Shown piece after piece: positions 11,909-22,879 of a DNA stretch of 64,000 nucleotides. Source of the stretch: Gymnorhina tibicen. Its lineage: Eukaryota > Chordata > Aves > Passeriformes > Artamidae. Location of the stretch: assembly GCA_013399875.1 (NCBI GenBank), contig VXAZ01006886.1, positions 3,279,272 through 3,343,271 of the forward strand, written 5' to 3'. The number at the start of each line of letters is the position of its first letter. Position 1 is the first letter of the stretch. The translations under genes and the position numbers were made by a program. Below the pieces are notes generated by a model. That model ran no database searches. It was not told the DNA's origin and was given only the letters and a program-made list of their open reading frames with translations.

Positions 11909-11922
11909 CGTTTCTCCTCTTT
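11909..11922 (-). other. Polypurine-tract-like sequence
   Basis: On the minus strand AAAGAGGAGAAACG lies about 40 bases after the env stop and is followed by ATGCC. Retroviruses prime plus-strand synthesis at a purine tract placed just upstream of the 3' LTR, so both position and composition fit. Purity is imperfect (one C). Confidence 0.4.
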
Positions 11923-11962
11923 AGAGACTTGACAAAAAAATTCTGTCTAGTCTCTATCACTT

Positions 11963-13093
11963 TTATTTAACAGTAATCCATAAAGATGACCAGAAACTAC
12001 AGCATCGAAACATACACCAAGTCACGATGCAGACACTAACTGCAAATACAACTAGTATGAACAGTTGTATTATCCAAGCCCAGCTTGGTAACCGTGAAGT
12101 AAGTGTATGGTTATTACTTTCAAAGTCCAGTGAGTCATCTTCGGGAGTTACCTGATCTAAAATCTGTTTCCAAATTTCAGCCAAATCTTTTTTAATTCTT
12201 CCAGTCTCATCTATATAAGAACAACAAGTAGTGTTAATGATTCTACACATGCCCCCTTGTGAGACCAGCAGAAAATCAAAAGCCAGTTTCTTTTGCAGAA
12301 TCGCACGAGCCAAATCCCAACCTTCTTCTCGTAAGGCCATGATTGCATCTGAAATTTGATTCTCAGTATGTTCAATAACGGCCGAAATGTTAACAATTGC
12401 TTTCTCCAATTCAATTACTTCTAAAGAAGGAGTAGGAGCCGTAACTGCACTATGGAAAATCATGGGATGCTCAACAAGGGGATTATTGGATGTTTTCATC
12501 CTCCTTACAGAAATCCTCATCCACCCACTCTGTTCTTCGAGGTGATCAAATATTGTTATGTTTGGAATTATAGCCCCAAGGGCACAGGCCCGGTCTTTAT
12601 CAAGGGGCAAAACTTTCCATGCTTCATTTTTACATATCCAGTACCATCCTGAACCCTGCGGGGGAACCATTCTCCAGGGTGTCTGTGCCAATCCTACTAC
12701 GGCTTTTGGTACTAGCATTATTTTAGATTCAGTTTTATGACAATATGGAGGGAGAATGACCTTTCCTGTGACATTAACCACCACGCAGGGAACCTTATAA
12801 TTTTCTTGATCAGGAATTAAGCTGCTTAGAGTTACAGGTAGGTAGTCCTTGGTGACCTGTTCCCAACTGTTGTTAAGGTTTGTCTCATTCATTAAAACAC
12901 CAATTAATGGCCAGTTGTTATCCTCATTAATTCTTGGCATTTGAGTACAAATCCAACAACTGTTTTTATGAAGAGCATTGGATACATTTTGGACTAGAGC
13001 TGCATGCAAATTTTGGTTCCAGACCTGGATCATGGCTACCAACCGTGCAGATAGTAAACACAGAAAAAACAATTTAAAACACATCATCTTCAT
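11963..13093 (-). CDS. Endogenous retroviral env, intact 376-codon ORF, gamma type
   Basis: The frame encodes a complete envelope-like protein without stops. Residues 1-21 form a signal peptide. A CWIC motif (CXXC type) lies at 46-49. Several N-glycosylation sites follow. An immunosuppressive-domain-like stretch lies at about 267-282, directly before a CX6CC motif (Cys283, Cys290, Cys291). One membrane anchor lies at about 336-357, with a short Cys-rich tail. Known family: CXXC plus CX6CC marks gamma-type Env with covalently linked surface and transmembrane subunits. Oddities: the surface part is only about 200 residues, with CWIC directly after the signal peptide, so the usual N-terminal receptor-binding region is absent. 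No consensus furin site is visible; only RRMK at 197-200 lies nearby. The start overlaps the integrase stop by 4 bases (ATGA). An intact frame beside broken pol could reflect youth or selection. Confidence 0.85.
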   Translation of the reverse strand: MKMMCFKLFFLCLLSARLVAMIQVWNQNLHAALVQNVSNALHKNSCWICTQMPRINEDNNWPLIGVLMNETNLNNSWEQVTKDYLPVTLSSLIPDQENYKVPCVVVNVTGKVILPPYCHKTESKIMLVPKAVVGLAQTPWRMVPPQGSGWYWICKNEAWKVLPLDKDRACALGAIIPNITIFDHLEEQSGWMRISVRRMKTSNNPLVEHPMIFHSAVTAPTPSLEVIELEKAIVNISAVIEHTENQISDAIMALREEGWDLARAILQKKLAFDFLLVSQGGMCRIINTTCCSYIDETGRIKKDLAEIWKQILDQVTPEDDSLDFESNNHTLTSRLPSWAWIIQLFILVVFAVSVCIVTWCMFRCCSFWSSLWITVK

Positions 13094-13835
13094 ACAATTG
13101 TATCAGTCTCTGTTTTTCCAGTTGTTCCAGGAGCAGAGGCCCTCTTAACTCTGGAGTAGTGAATCCAGGGTCCTTTCCCAGCAACTTTGACTGCAGTGAG
13201 GGTGGTCAGCAGGACTGGTACTGGTCCTCTCCACTTAGCTTGCAGAGGGTCACTGTCCCAGCATTTAACATTCACCCAGTCTCCAGGCTGGAACGGATGA
13301 GCAGGGATGTCCAATCCTATGGGTCTGGATAACACAATGAACCTCTGGAGCTTCTGCAAAGTGAAATTTAGAGCCATTAAATACTTTTGTAAGTCAATTT
13401 TCCCCCTCGTGTGAGTTTCTCCCAGAATATGTGGAATTTGATATGGCCTGCCAATACAGTATTTCAGAGGGACTGATGTTGTCCCTCCGCCTCGGTTGTA
13501 TGCAGATTCTCAGTAAGGCTGTAGGCAAGGCCTGAACCCGGGTCATGGATGTCTCTTGACAAATTTTGCTAATTTGTGTTTTGAGGGTACCATTCATACA
13601 TTCAATGTTGCCACTCACCTGGAGTCTGTAGGACATATACAGATCCCAAACAATTCCCAGAATTCGACTAACCTCCCCAATTGTTGCAACGAAGTGTGGC
13701 CCTCTGTCTGAGGACAACCCCAAAGGAGCCCCAAATCTTGGAATTATATGATTGAGCAAAACTTATACCACTTCTTTTGCTGTGTTAGTACGACAGGGGT
13801 AAGCTTCAGGGATAAGGATAAGAGGGAGTAAGGGA
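13090..13835 (-). pseudogene. Gamma-type retroviral integrase remnant (pol 3' end)
   Basis: Minus-strand reading begins within the catalytic core (EAYPCRTNTAKEVV), then shows the second catalytic Asp (SSDRGPHF) and the catalytic Glu (GNIECMNGTL). The C-terminal domain follows, with PGDWV and the KWRGPVPVLLTT block typical of gamma-retroviral integrase. The reading is broken by one stop at about 13763-13765 and one frameshift near 13378-13394. The zinc-binding domain and first Asp are missing: the core is abruptly replaced by the LTR-like repeat near 13825-13842. The last codon overlaps the env start. It cannot encode an active enzyme. Confidence 0.85.
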
Positions 13836-14245
13836 GACCCTCCTGTTGAGTCACAGTGTTCAGAGCGAACCCCCTTGCCAAACTTAGCCCTGGACTTCAC
13901 CAACAATTTAGGCCTAAAGGTTTTAACAGCACTTAGACTTAACAGCACTTAATCCAGAGCTTAATTGAAACAATTTAACAAAAGATTCTTATGGGATTTA
14001 CAACAGCACAACAGAAACTCACTTATAGGCCTAACTTACTTATGACTCTAAAGCACTGAAGAATCTAGCAGAGCAACATTCATTGTATACTGGCTATAGC
14101 ACATTCACACTCCCACAGACCTACAGGAGCATGTACAAGGTAAATACCTGTGAAAAATTCCCTTGAGCTCAGTGAAGGACTCACATCGGATGTGGTTGCA
14201 TCTTCTCAGGGTTGAGCCCTCCGGAGTGGGGGTATTAGCCCAGGC
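13810..14245 (-). repeat. LTR-like direct repeat, 5'-side copy
   Basis: This is homologous to 10434-10830 in the same orientation, with about five substitutions and two small indels in a 290-base core, and weaker similarity at both edges. It directly abuts the truncated integrase with no primer-binding site, gag or protease between, so internal sequence has been deleted or replaced. On the plus strand the left edge begins near TGTTGAGTCACA (13843), which could be the U5 end read from the minus strand. On the minus strand an ACAG/GTATTT donor-like site lies near 14150. Confidence 0.65.
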
Positions 14246-14400
14246 TCCGCTGCTGCTGTTTGGTGATGGTCCTCCAGGAACAGCGATGTTGGGAGCTCTT
14301 CTGCTCTGAGAGGCCCCACTCAGAGAAAGGTGCTGGTCTCAGCCCGCTGCAGTCCAGGAGAGCTCTAGGGTCTGACTTTGCACCGCTGTTTATATGGCCA
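14246..14400 (-). promoter_or_regulatory. Candidate ERV LTR promoter (TATA and leader)
   Basis: On the minus strand a TATA-like CATATAAA lies at 14396-14389, followed by about 140 bases of GC-richer sequence that leads into the repeat core. This order (TATA, GC-rich leader, donor-like ACAG/GTATTT) fits the U3/R/U5 side of a retroviral 5' LTR. Transcription would run toward env and, further on, toward the putative ICOS exon. The upstream LTR edge (beyond 14400) is not resolved. Confidence 0.4.
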
Positions 14401-17400
14401 CGAGACAGTGGGCTTTAGTCACAGTAATTTTCCGTCCTGGCTGCAATTTAGGTCAGTAAGTTTCTTTGGAAGTTTGATAACAAAAATATTGTTTCACTTG
14501 GGTTGTTATTCAGGCAAGAAAACGAAGTTTTCAAGGCTGTTAATTAAAACCAGGAGCTCGTTAGACAACACAAGTTCCTGGGAGCAGACAGTGTTTCTGA
14601 TAAGCTCGAGAGGAGCGGAGCCCAAGTGCTGTTTGTCAAGGCCATTTCTGAGATGGCAGCGCAGCCTGAGGAGGGGCTAGGATTCTGCACCACTACAGCA
14701 CTTGGAGTACTGACAGCTGTGACATTGCATAGCCTCAGACGGGAATGTGTGTGAAGGCAGTGACCCACACGGGCCCGCACAGCTCCCCTCTGAGCAGGGC
14801 TGCGCCTGCACTGCACTCTCACCTGCCTCCACATCCCCCTGTGCCCTCCCAGCAGCTCCTCAGTAGCCTGCCCTGCGCTGTGGTCCCCACCCACAACCCA
14901 CAGGGGAGCAGGCGTGCACTGACACCCCTGCGCTCCCCTCAGCAGCCCCCCAAAATGGGGACCGGTGACAAGTGGTGATTACTGGTTTTGTAGGCTGTCC
15001 GTGCTCAAGATCCAGTAGAAAGAGGGTCTTTAGAGAAAACAAAAAAGAGACATTGGGAACCCATTTCCAACCATACTTAATAAATGGGGGCATCTGTCAC
15101 GTGCATTGGTTAGGCTTGTTTCCTGATTGCTAGCCCAGGGCCTGGGCTTCTCTGAAAACTGTGTGCTTCTCAGTGTTTGTACATCCCTGCTGGTGTCTCT
15201 GCTCCTTTCACCACTTCCATCCTGTCCATTAGCAGGTTTGGAAAAAATTACCCTGCACCAGAAACTTCTCTTTTTTAGTGTAACCAACCTGCTATGTTAG
15301 TTTCTGACTCCCGCTGAAGAAGGTGCCAGAATACCCCTCACCCTTTGTATAAAATGTCCCTGCTCATTATGCAGCTTTCCTTTTGCTTAGCCTAAGGGCA
15401 GAGACTTTTCGTTTTCCTCTCCAGTCCCCAGTGTCCTTCCTCCCCTCATTATCGAAAATTCATGTATGGGAGATAACTAAGTCTCATCACCTTCTCACTG
15501 CCTGAGCCAGCACAATTCCTAATCCCTCTCAAACTGCCAGGGAAGCCAGAGCCTGACACACGTAATCCACTCCTGACCTCGCCAAAACGCTGCAGACATG
15601 ATTAACTATCCCCACCACACACACCTCCCTCCCCCAGCCCTCCACTCAGTCAGAATGGCCAAAACTGCTCCACAAACTGCTCCCACTCCTGTCCCTTTGC
15701 CAGCAGCTCGTAAATGTGAGCCCCCCTCTCATCAGTGCTTTTTGCCTTTGCTTTGAGTCAGGCCCACCTCTCTTCCTTTTTCTTGTTCTCACATGCTTTT
15801 TAATGCTTTTATCATCATGCTGATGATTAGATGCCCATTTTCATCTGCATGGAACAGGAGGACCCAGCAATACAGACTATAAATCCTTCAGCATTAAGTA
15901 TTTTTCACTCTGTATGTGTATGTGTGTGAGCTTGTTTGCATGGGGTTTTTTTCCTTCTCATCTGGAAGAGGCACAGCTGTTATTTTTGTATCGCCTCTGA
16001 GGCAGATAATATTTTACATATTGCTTATTAAAAAAAAAAAAGGCAAGTGCGGGTACATCAAACTTCTGGAGGCTCACAGGGTTACATTTTAAAGTTTACA
16101 GACATCTCCATATGTAAATTTTGGCTTCATTGGTACAGCACTGCCTTTCTTCTGAAGCCCTCAAGATGCTCTAGAGATAAAAAGGGCTCAGTCTCCATGG
16201 GAGCAAGCCTCTGACCTTGCTCCAGCACAGCCCTTACGCACGTGTTTAACTTTGAAGACAGGCAGAGGGACTTGCTGAAACCGGCGGGCGGCTCACGCCG
16301 GGCGAGAAACACGGGCTCTGAGTGCTCTGCTGGACTGGGGCCAGAGCCCAGAGTGTGTGAGGATGGAGCCAAAATTAACTCAGGCTCATGGTGTGCATTG
16401 CTGTGAGAGCTGCCTGAAACAGGGAAATACCCTTCTGTGGGAGATTCTATTATTTGAAATTTTTTTTTTTCTAAGGGCAATGCGAGTGCAGGCTTTAAAT
16501 AAAATAAAAGCCTTTTTTAAAGCTTTAAAATAGAAATTATTTAAATGTCGTCCCCCTCCTTCCTGCAGCCTTCTCTTCATCCTTAACAAAAGATTAAAAA
16601 GAAGTAACAGGAGCTGTTACAATGGAAATAACAGGTTTAATGTAAAACCCAAGACCATCCTTATCTGTTCTGAAGCTATAAAAGTAAACTAAGATTTTGT
16701 CAACTTATCATCCCTTTCAGGCCCTGTGTTTACATCACAAGGAACTTAGAAGATGATTTATGGAAAATAAAGAGGACTAAGAGCCTTGCTAAGAGCAGGT
16801 GAGACCCTTCTGAGGGTACACGAGTGTGTAAGGCAGATGGCAGCAAGGGGAAATGCCCAGGCTTACAGACACAGGGGTGAGGTGGGCACAGCTGCCAGAA
16901 CTGGGAGAGAAGGCAACCAGCACAGTGGGGACCCAAGAGTCTTCCCATTGCAGTGTGGCCATAAATCCTCATTAATTCTGGAAACAGCTCCACAGTGGTC
17001 CAAAGCCAGGCAGAAAAGGTGTGGAGTACTTAGCTTTGGCTAACAAGGCAGGCAACAGCTTTTCCTGACAATCCCTGCAAAGCAAGTAAGCTAAATGCAC
17101 ACTCACATGCCTGATTGCCCAGGGATGGGATAGTGGGAGGCTTTAATTAAGTGCATGCTTTAATGTCTACTGAATCATGGCTTCTGCCAGGATTTAAGCC
17201 AGAACTTTAGATTTCCGATGTCTTCACCCTGTGTGACATCAGGTAACTTAGCTGGTGGATTGGTTTTAAGCCTTCCAACAACTCCATTGATTTCTGTTGG
17301 ATTGCTCCTCCTGCCAACCCCTTGCAGTCAGCTGTGCCGAGCTCCAGCTAGGGAGGCTGGTGAAGATGGCACTAAGAAGGAAAAAACCAAAATTCAAATG

Positions 17401-20272
17401 AGACTTCCGAGAGAGCCAGGCTCTATTTTGAGTTCTATCACAGCTTTCCTGGGTAACCAGAGGCAATTTATGCTATTGCTCCTGGCATTCAATTTGCATC
17501 AGTGCATGTGCTGCAAGATGATGAACATGGCAGAAGAGTCATAAATTGTTATTAATAATGCAAGGCAAGGGCAGAGCCAGCAGGAACCCAGACTGGGTGG
17601 GATTACTCTAGACCTCATTCTGATATGGAGCTCTGTGCTAGCCTGCAGCAACCACACAAGATTATTTTTAAGGTACTTTTGATTTGCTTTAGGTCAAGGG
17701 TTGATGGTGTACTGAGAGGAGTTTCTCTCAAGTTCTGCAAGGGCAAGGGAAAGCAACCATGAATGTGATAAAAGGCCAGACAAGGACTAAACCCCTTGCT
17801 GGCTTCAAACATAAACGCATCCTTATAAAAATAAGGCCATTTCCTTGTAACTGGAGCGTGCAGGAAGTTTGTTTTTATAAGTAGAAAACAGAACCTGTTC
17901 TTAATGAGGAACACTTGTCCATGGCCAAACATCTTGTCAACAATGGTAATTCTTTCAAGTTCCTCTGCACTTGTGACATCCCAAAAGAATTATCTTCTAA
18001 GAAATATGATCAAAAAGTCCATAAAACCCAAACAAGGAATTTACTGGACAAGATTCTAAGAGCAGGAAATAGGAAAAAAAATGAAAGCATAGTTAAAAAA
18101 GAAACCTACCATAAATGCTACTGAGCCATAGCAGCAAAAAGTGCTGTATTGATGCTGACATCAGTTACTTAGGGAAGGCTGGGAAACCCTTCCCAACAGG
18201 AATGCATATGTCTTTCATTATCTGGTTCAGCCACTGAGGAAGACTGAACACCCCAGTGAGTGCTTGTGTCCTCCTGATGATGATGTGACCGAATTTGGAA
18301 GATGTGCAAAAGCAGTCTGAACGAATGTCTAGTGCCAAAGGCAGAGAGGAACAGTCAGAGCTTCTGGGCAGGCTTAGGAGCTGTAGCTTTTCATCCTAGA
18401 AAGTTGCACACTGAAAGTTCAAAGTACAAGCAGGAACTCAGGGCAAAGAAGGGGTGCAGGACAGAGCCCCCGGTCTGTGCTGTCATCCCTTCAATCTTCA
18501 TCCCCTTGAGGAATGATGCAGCTGTTTTGCTGTGCCACCCAGGCAGCCCATGTCTGTGGGGCACAGAACATTCACAGCTCACTGTCTGTGTTTGTGAGGT
18601 AAATCACAGGGCCTTTTCTAAAGTCTGTTACTTATGGGTGCAGGCTACAGACCAAAAAGAATGATGTCATCACATGTGTTGGTGAAATTGGTAATGGGCA
18701 GAGTACTTTCAGAAATAATTTCTATGATTGATTCTCAAGATTCAACATATTGCTCTGCTATTCTCTAGGAAACTCCTTTCCAGACCTTAATTCTAAATTC
18801 TTAATTCTGCCTAAGACCTGCAGAAAAAGGGTAATCTTTGATGCCAAACAAGTGGCTGTGTGGAGGTCTCTAGTTTGCTGCCACTGTGTAACCAGTTACA
18901 TTTGGGGACTGTGCACTCAGGAATTACCACCTTCTTATTTTTGTTCCTCCCTCCTATCTCATTCCCTGGAAGGAAGGACAGGCAGAAAGGCAAAACACTT
19001 ACCATTAACTTTGCCAAGGCCAGGTTTTTGCTTACTGTATGCTTAATTCCATGTCTGTGCGACCTGGCCAATGCTCCGAGGTACACTTTTATCAACCAAA
19101 GCACCACCAGCGCCATGGTTGTTTGCTGAAGTAATTTAAATTAACTCCATAATGCAATTCAGGGAGGGAAAGATGATACAGGTTGAAGGTTGCAGCAACT
19201 TGATTCAGTTCAGCTACAAAAATGACAGATAGCCCCATATGACTTGGACTCTATGAAAAGTGCAGTTCCTTGTGTATTACACTGAAACAGGCTCATTATT
19301 ATTTCATGAGCTAGCTGGCCACAGTGTCACCATGGATAAATAAACATGGGAAAATCACTCTGACCACTTCTCAGAATCTTATGCTGCAAACCATTTGTGA
19401 ATGTAAATATTAAGGGTGGGAAGACCTCAAAGTCTCTGACCTCTATTTCCAGGATCTGGCATCTTGTGAGAATTGGTTACATAGTGAGAAATTTGAAACC
19501 TTGACAACTTGGCTTCAAAAGTATTTTTTTTTAATATACATCATTTTCCTGTCACCAAGTAGGAGAGAGAAAAACCTCTTCTCCAAAGCACATTTCAGGA
19601 TTAAAAAGAACCTCTGTAACCATGGGAAATTGTGGACCAAAATGCTGCTTTGATTTAAATAGTAATAACTGTAATATTAAAATACAGAATAGGCATTTCT
19701 ATCTTTAGTCATCTCCCCGGATCTAGGATGGGGCTTATTCCTGTCAATGTATTTATGCAGAACTTAGACTCATTTCCCTAGTTTCACCTAAATTGCTGTG
19801 TTCTGCTTCTCTTTCTTTGAAACTTTACACTTCATTTTCTTGTTCAACTGCTTTGGGGTTTAAAAAGTATATATACCTGAATACAAATCAAATCTGTTGT
19901 AGCTTTGGTTCTGCTTAAAAAAAATTGAGAGCAACAGAGAGTTAAACATTTCATCAGCAACTGGCAATTTGCTCCAGACCTCACCCAGTCTGTAGCATGT
20001 GCCTATGGGTAAGACCCTCCTGGAAAGGACACTTGACTGGGCTGTAGCAGCGGCACGCGCTGTGTGTCTCCCTTCTTGGGAAAGGCACTTCTTTTAGCCT
20101 GGTCTGTCATCACAGCAAGTAACATGTGCCACAGTCAGATCCAGTCTTGAAACACGTTTTGAAAGTTGCCAAACTGTGCTGCATTTCCTTGCTTTCCACT
20201 GACAGTTCTAGTTGTGCCCTGCCTGTGTGGGACACTTGAAGGTCCTATCTGTAGGAAAGAATTTCCTGTCAT
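14401..20272. other. Non-coding DNA; GC-rich patch then unremarkable
   Basis: The part nearest the ERV (14401-15000) may hold the rest of the LTR U3 and a moderately GC-rich patch at about 14740-14970. From 15000 onward I see no gene or named repeat. A 12-base A run lies at 16030-16041. Overlapping opposite-strand frames at 16127-16590, 16730-17043 and 18302-19129 lack domains and are read as chance. Confidence 0.45.
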
Positions 20273-20312
20273 CAGTTATGATCTGATCTTGACAGTTATG
20301 ATCTGGTCTTGA
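20273..20312. repeat. 20-bp tandem duplication
   Basis: Two adjacent 20-base units differ at one position (ATCTGATC versus ATCTGGTC). They directly precede the purine microsatellite and probably arose by slippage at the same site. Confidence 0.85.
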
Positions 20313-20374
20313 GAAGGAAGGAAGGAAGGAAGGAAGGAAGGAAGGAAGGAAGGAAGGAAGGGAAAAAAGAAGAA

Positions 20375-20434
<60 letters not shown>

Positions 20435-20507
20435 GAAAGAAAGAAAGAAAAGAAAAGAAAGAAAGAAAGAAAAAGAAAGAAAAAGTAGGAAAAAGAAAGA
20501 GAAAGAA
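20311..20507 (+). repeat. Polypurine microsatellite (GGAA)n(GAAA)n
   Basis: A GGAA block (about 20314-20360) passes into a long GAAA block. The plus strand is purine only from 20311 to 20485, then has a single T at 20486 before continuing to about 20507. Mirror-symmetric purine tracts of this kind can form triplex DNA and are prone to length change. The poly-Phe/Ser open frames on the minus strand here are artefacts of the repeat. Confidence 0.97.
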
Positions 20508-22845
20508 TTTTACATATTTCAAAAACATGCATAGAAATATTCATGATTAATAAGTCTTTGCAGAATTGAGACTACTTGGGGAGATGCACTTCTGAGCATT
20601 TCTTCTGATCTGCTGAGGATTTTGGTGTGATATGGAGAAGCAATTTAGAGACTCTTCCAGATGGCTGAAGGCTGTTCATTGAAGGAGACAGCAACCATGT
20701 AAATTACAGCTATAGTCCTCTCCACCTTCTGGATCTACTGCGCTCGAATGGGATGAGCCAGGGAGAAAAGGGGCTGCTCTGCAGCAGCAGAATGCTGGGC
20801 AGCTGGGACCAGACCATGTTGAGAAAATGGTCAGGTATTGCCTGTCACCTAAGCTGTTCCCCTGCTCAGGAATATTTTGTAGATGACAATATTCAGGAGT
20901 AAATGCAGCCCATACAGGAGCATAGCCATGCACATGCTTTTGTTTTTCAGTCTGTCTGTGCTTTGGGTACTAATGAGTGTCCAACAGCACAGGAAAGGGC
21001 AGGTAGGGCAGATGCTGTTTCATCTGCTCCAGCACTGTTCAGTGTGTTATCTTAATGATGTCATACACAGCAATCCATGTAGGCAGTGTGGGTTAAATAC
21101 AAGCTGGAGGCGTGAAGCTTGCGTTTCCTCTCACATACGCTGGCTCCATGCTAGCATTGCTTCATCATTTTCAGTGCGAACTCACACTGGTTTACATCAG
21201 CAGCAATGAGATCAGAGGATGATTATCTTCACCAGACGCATACAGTCCCCTTTCTCCTGGATGCATGTCAGGCAGCCAGCATTTGCCCTGAGCCTCCGAA
21301 AATTCCTGTTTCCCCAAGTGGAATATGGTGGCCAAGGCAGGTGCAGAGCAGAGGGCCAAAGCAGACACTTGGAGGGGTCCATTCCCCTTCAGGGAGACAG
21401 ACATGGGGACAAATGGAATTAAACTTGCTGCTCCATGATGGCAAAGAAGGCATCCTGCACAATAAAGCCCCTTGTGAGCTGCTGTCAGTGACCAACAGCC
21501 CCAGGAAAGAGCTGCATTTTTACCTTCTGCAAGATTTCATCTTGTGTTGCTGCAGAGACCCTGTGGCTGCCAGGTACCCTCTGCTCTGAGGACACTTTTG
21601 AAAGGTCACAGCTGGGCCTTTCTCTTCACCTGCCTTTCCAGAACGTGGTGGGTGTCCAGAACATCCTTACTGGGCTCACCATGCCCAACACTTGCTCCCA
21701 CTGAATTCAAGCTGGTGGTGAAATATTTTCCCCTTCCACTTTCAGGCAAAAGGCTGGCTGTGACCCAGTTCTCTGTCTGGGAAATGGGGATAGAAAGCAC
21801 TCTGTTTGTTGGTATGGAGAAAAAATAGCCTTTGAAGCAGGAGCTGTGTTTAAAGTCTTTCTGTCTGTAATTGACACAACAGGGGCCAGGCCTTGGTTGT
21901 TAATAATTCTCCCCAGTCAAATTCAGAGGCTAGATAAATGCAATTAAATAATTAAGCTATGATTTTGGCTCCATTGACACAGCAAAAAAATCGAGATGCC
22001 CAACAGATTGTTTGAAACCTGTTAATTCTGCATAATCTCAAAGTGACACATTTTTCTGTACAGGTATCTCAGGAATACATGTTTCTGCAAGAACGTGGCT
22101 CAGCATTTCTGTCCCCTGCTATGTTAATCACAACCAACTGGTATCTGAATAATAAAGCAAATCCCCCACAGGATAAAGCTGACGTATGAGAATTTGAATT
22201 CGGCTGACCTGGAAATATCTCAGTCATGGATTCTGACAAGCTGCATTGTCAGAAGAGGGCAGAGATAATTGTGGCTCGGACTAAAGGGCAAGGAGGACAA
22301 GCAACCATGAGATGGTGAGCATGAAAATAAATAGCCCTCTGTCACGAGAACAGCCCCACTGAGGGATGCTGATTTTGAACAGGAGAAAGAAATCAGTCTG
22401 GGAGGACCCTGGTTATGTATCAGTTCCCCTCTTCTCATGACCCCCAGAGCTGCTCTTTGGCAAGCCTCCTGCTCCCTGGCCCCCCAGACACCCCCAGCTG
22501 GGGCTGGAGAAGTCCCAAGGGCAGCCCTTTGCTGCCCTGAGCAGAACAACCCCCCTGGCACATCCCTCCAGGTCTGCCTCTGGCGCTGGAGGCGGGTCTT
22601 GGAGCACACATGGCTGGGCACCACCGGAGCGAGTCGGAAGCACGGAGCTGTGTGAGCTGGGGGGTCTGTCCAGCTCCTGCACTGGGGTGCCAGGACACTG
22701 ACACTGCCCTTCTCCTCCACAGCACCGTACAACTAACAACTGAGTTTATTTTGGTGATCCTGCCTTGCCTGCTTCCCCCAGAGCAGGCTGAGAACTGAGG
22801 CTGTCACCCCTGGATTATGCTGAGCCATGGATCTGCTCAAAACTG
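20508..22845. other. Non-coding DNA, GC-rich toward its end
   Basis: No gene or known repeat was recognised. A GC-rich patch at about 22430-22720 is open in several frames on both strands, up to about 170 codons on the minus strand. The residues are compositionally biased, with no domain or conserved splice pattern. Confidence 0.45.
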
Positions 22846-22878
<33 letters not shown>

Positions 22879-22879
22879 T
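22846..22879. repeat. TAGA/CAGA microsatellite
   Basis: About five TAGA units pass into about three and a half CAGA units. This is a simple tetranucleotide repeat with a point-mutated second block. Confidence 0.95.

Larger units (their letters stand above)
10270..14400 (-). mobile_element. Degenerate mosaic endogenous retrovirus
   Basis: On the minus strand the block reads: LTR-like repeat (13810-14400), gamma-type integrase remnant, intact env, polypurine-like tract plus U3-like AT-rich DNA, a second integrase remnant, and LTR-like repeat copy two. Gag, protease and reverse transcriptase are missing. The direct repeats differ at about 5 of 290 aligned core bases by eye, suggesting a recent event, yet both integrases carry stops. 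Outer boundaries and target-site duplications could not be fixed. A candidate polyadenylation signal AATAAA on the minus strand lies at 10300-10295, consistent with the 3' end of the element. Confidence 0.8.

Noticed and set aside
10800..13835. Circular permutation of a single provirus, with integrase split into two halves
   Set aside because: Both integrase pieces contain the second-Asp region and the block leading to the catalytic Glu, with different wording, so they overlap in content and are better explained as two lineages.
20208..20544. Poly-Phe/Ser open frames on the minus strand
   Set aside because: They are translations of the purine microsatellite and have no protein-like composition.
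22220..22732. 170-codon minus-strand open frame
   Set aside because: Three overlapping frames in the same GC-rich patch are open with biased composition, which points to chance.
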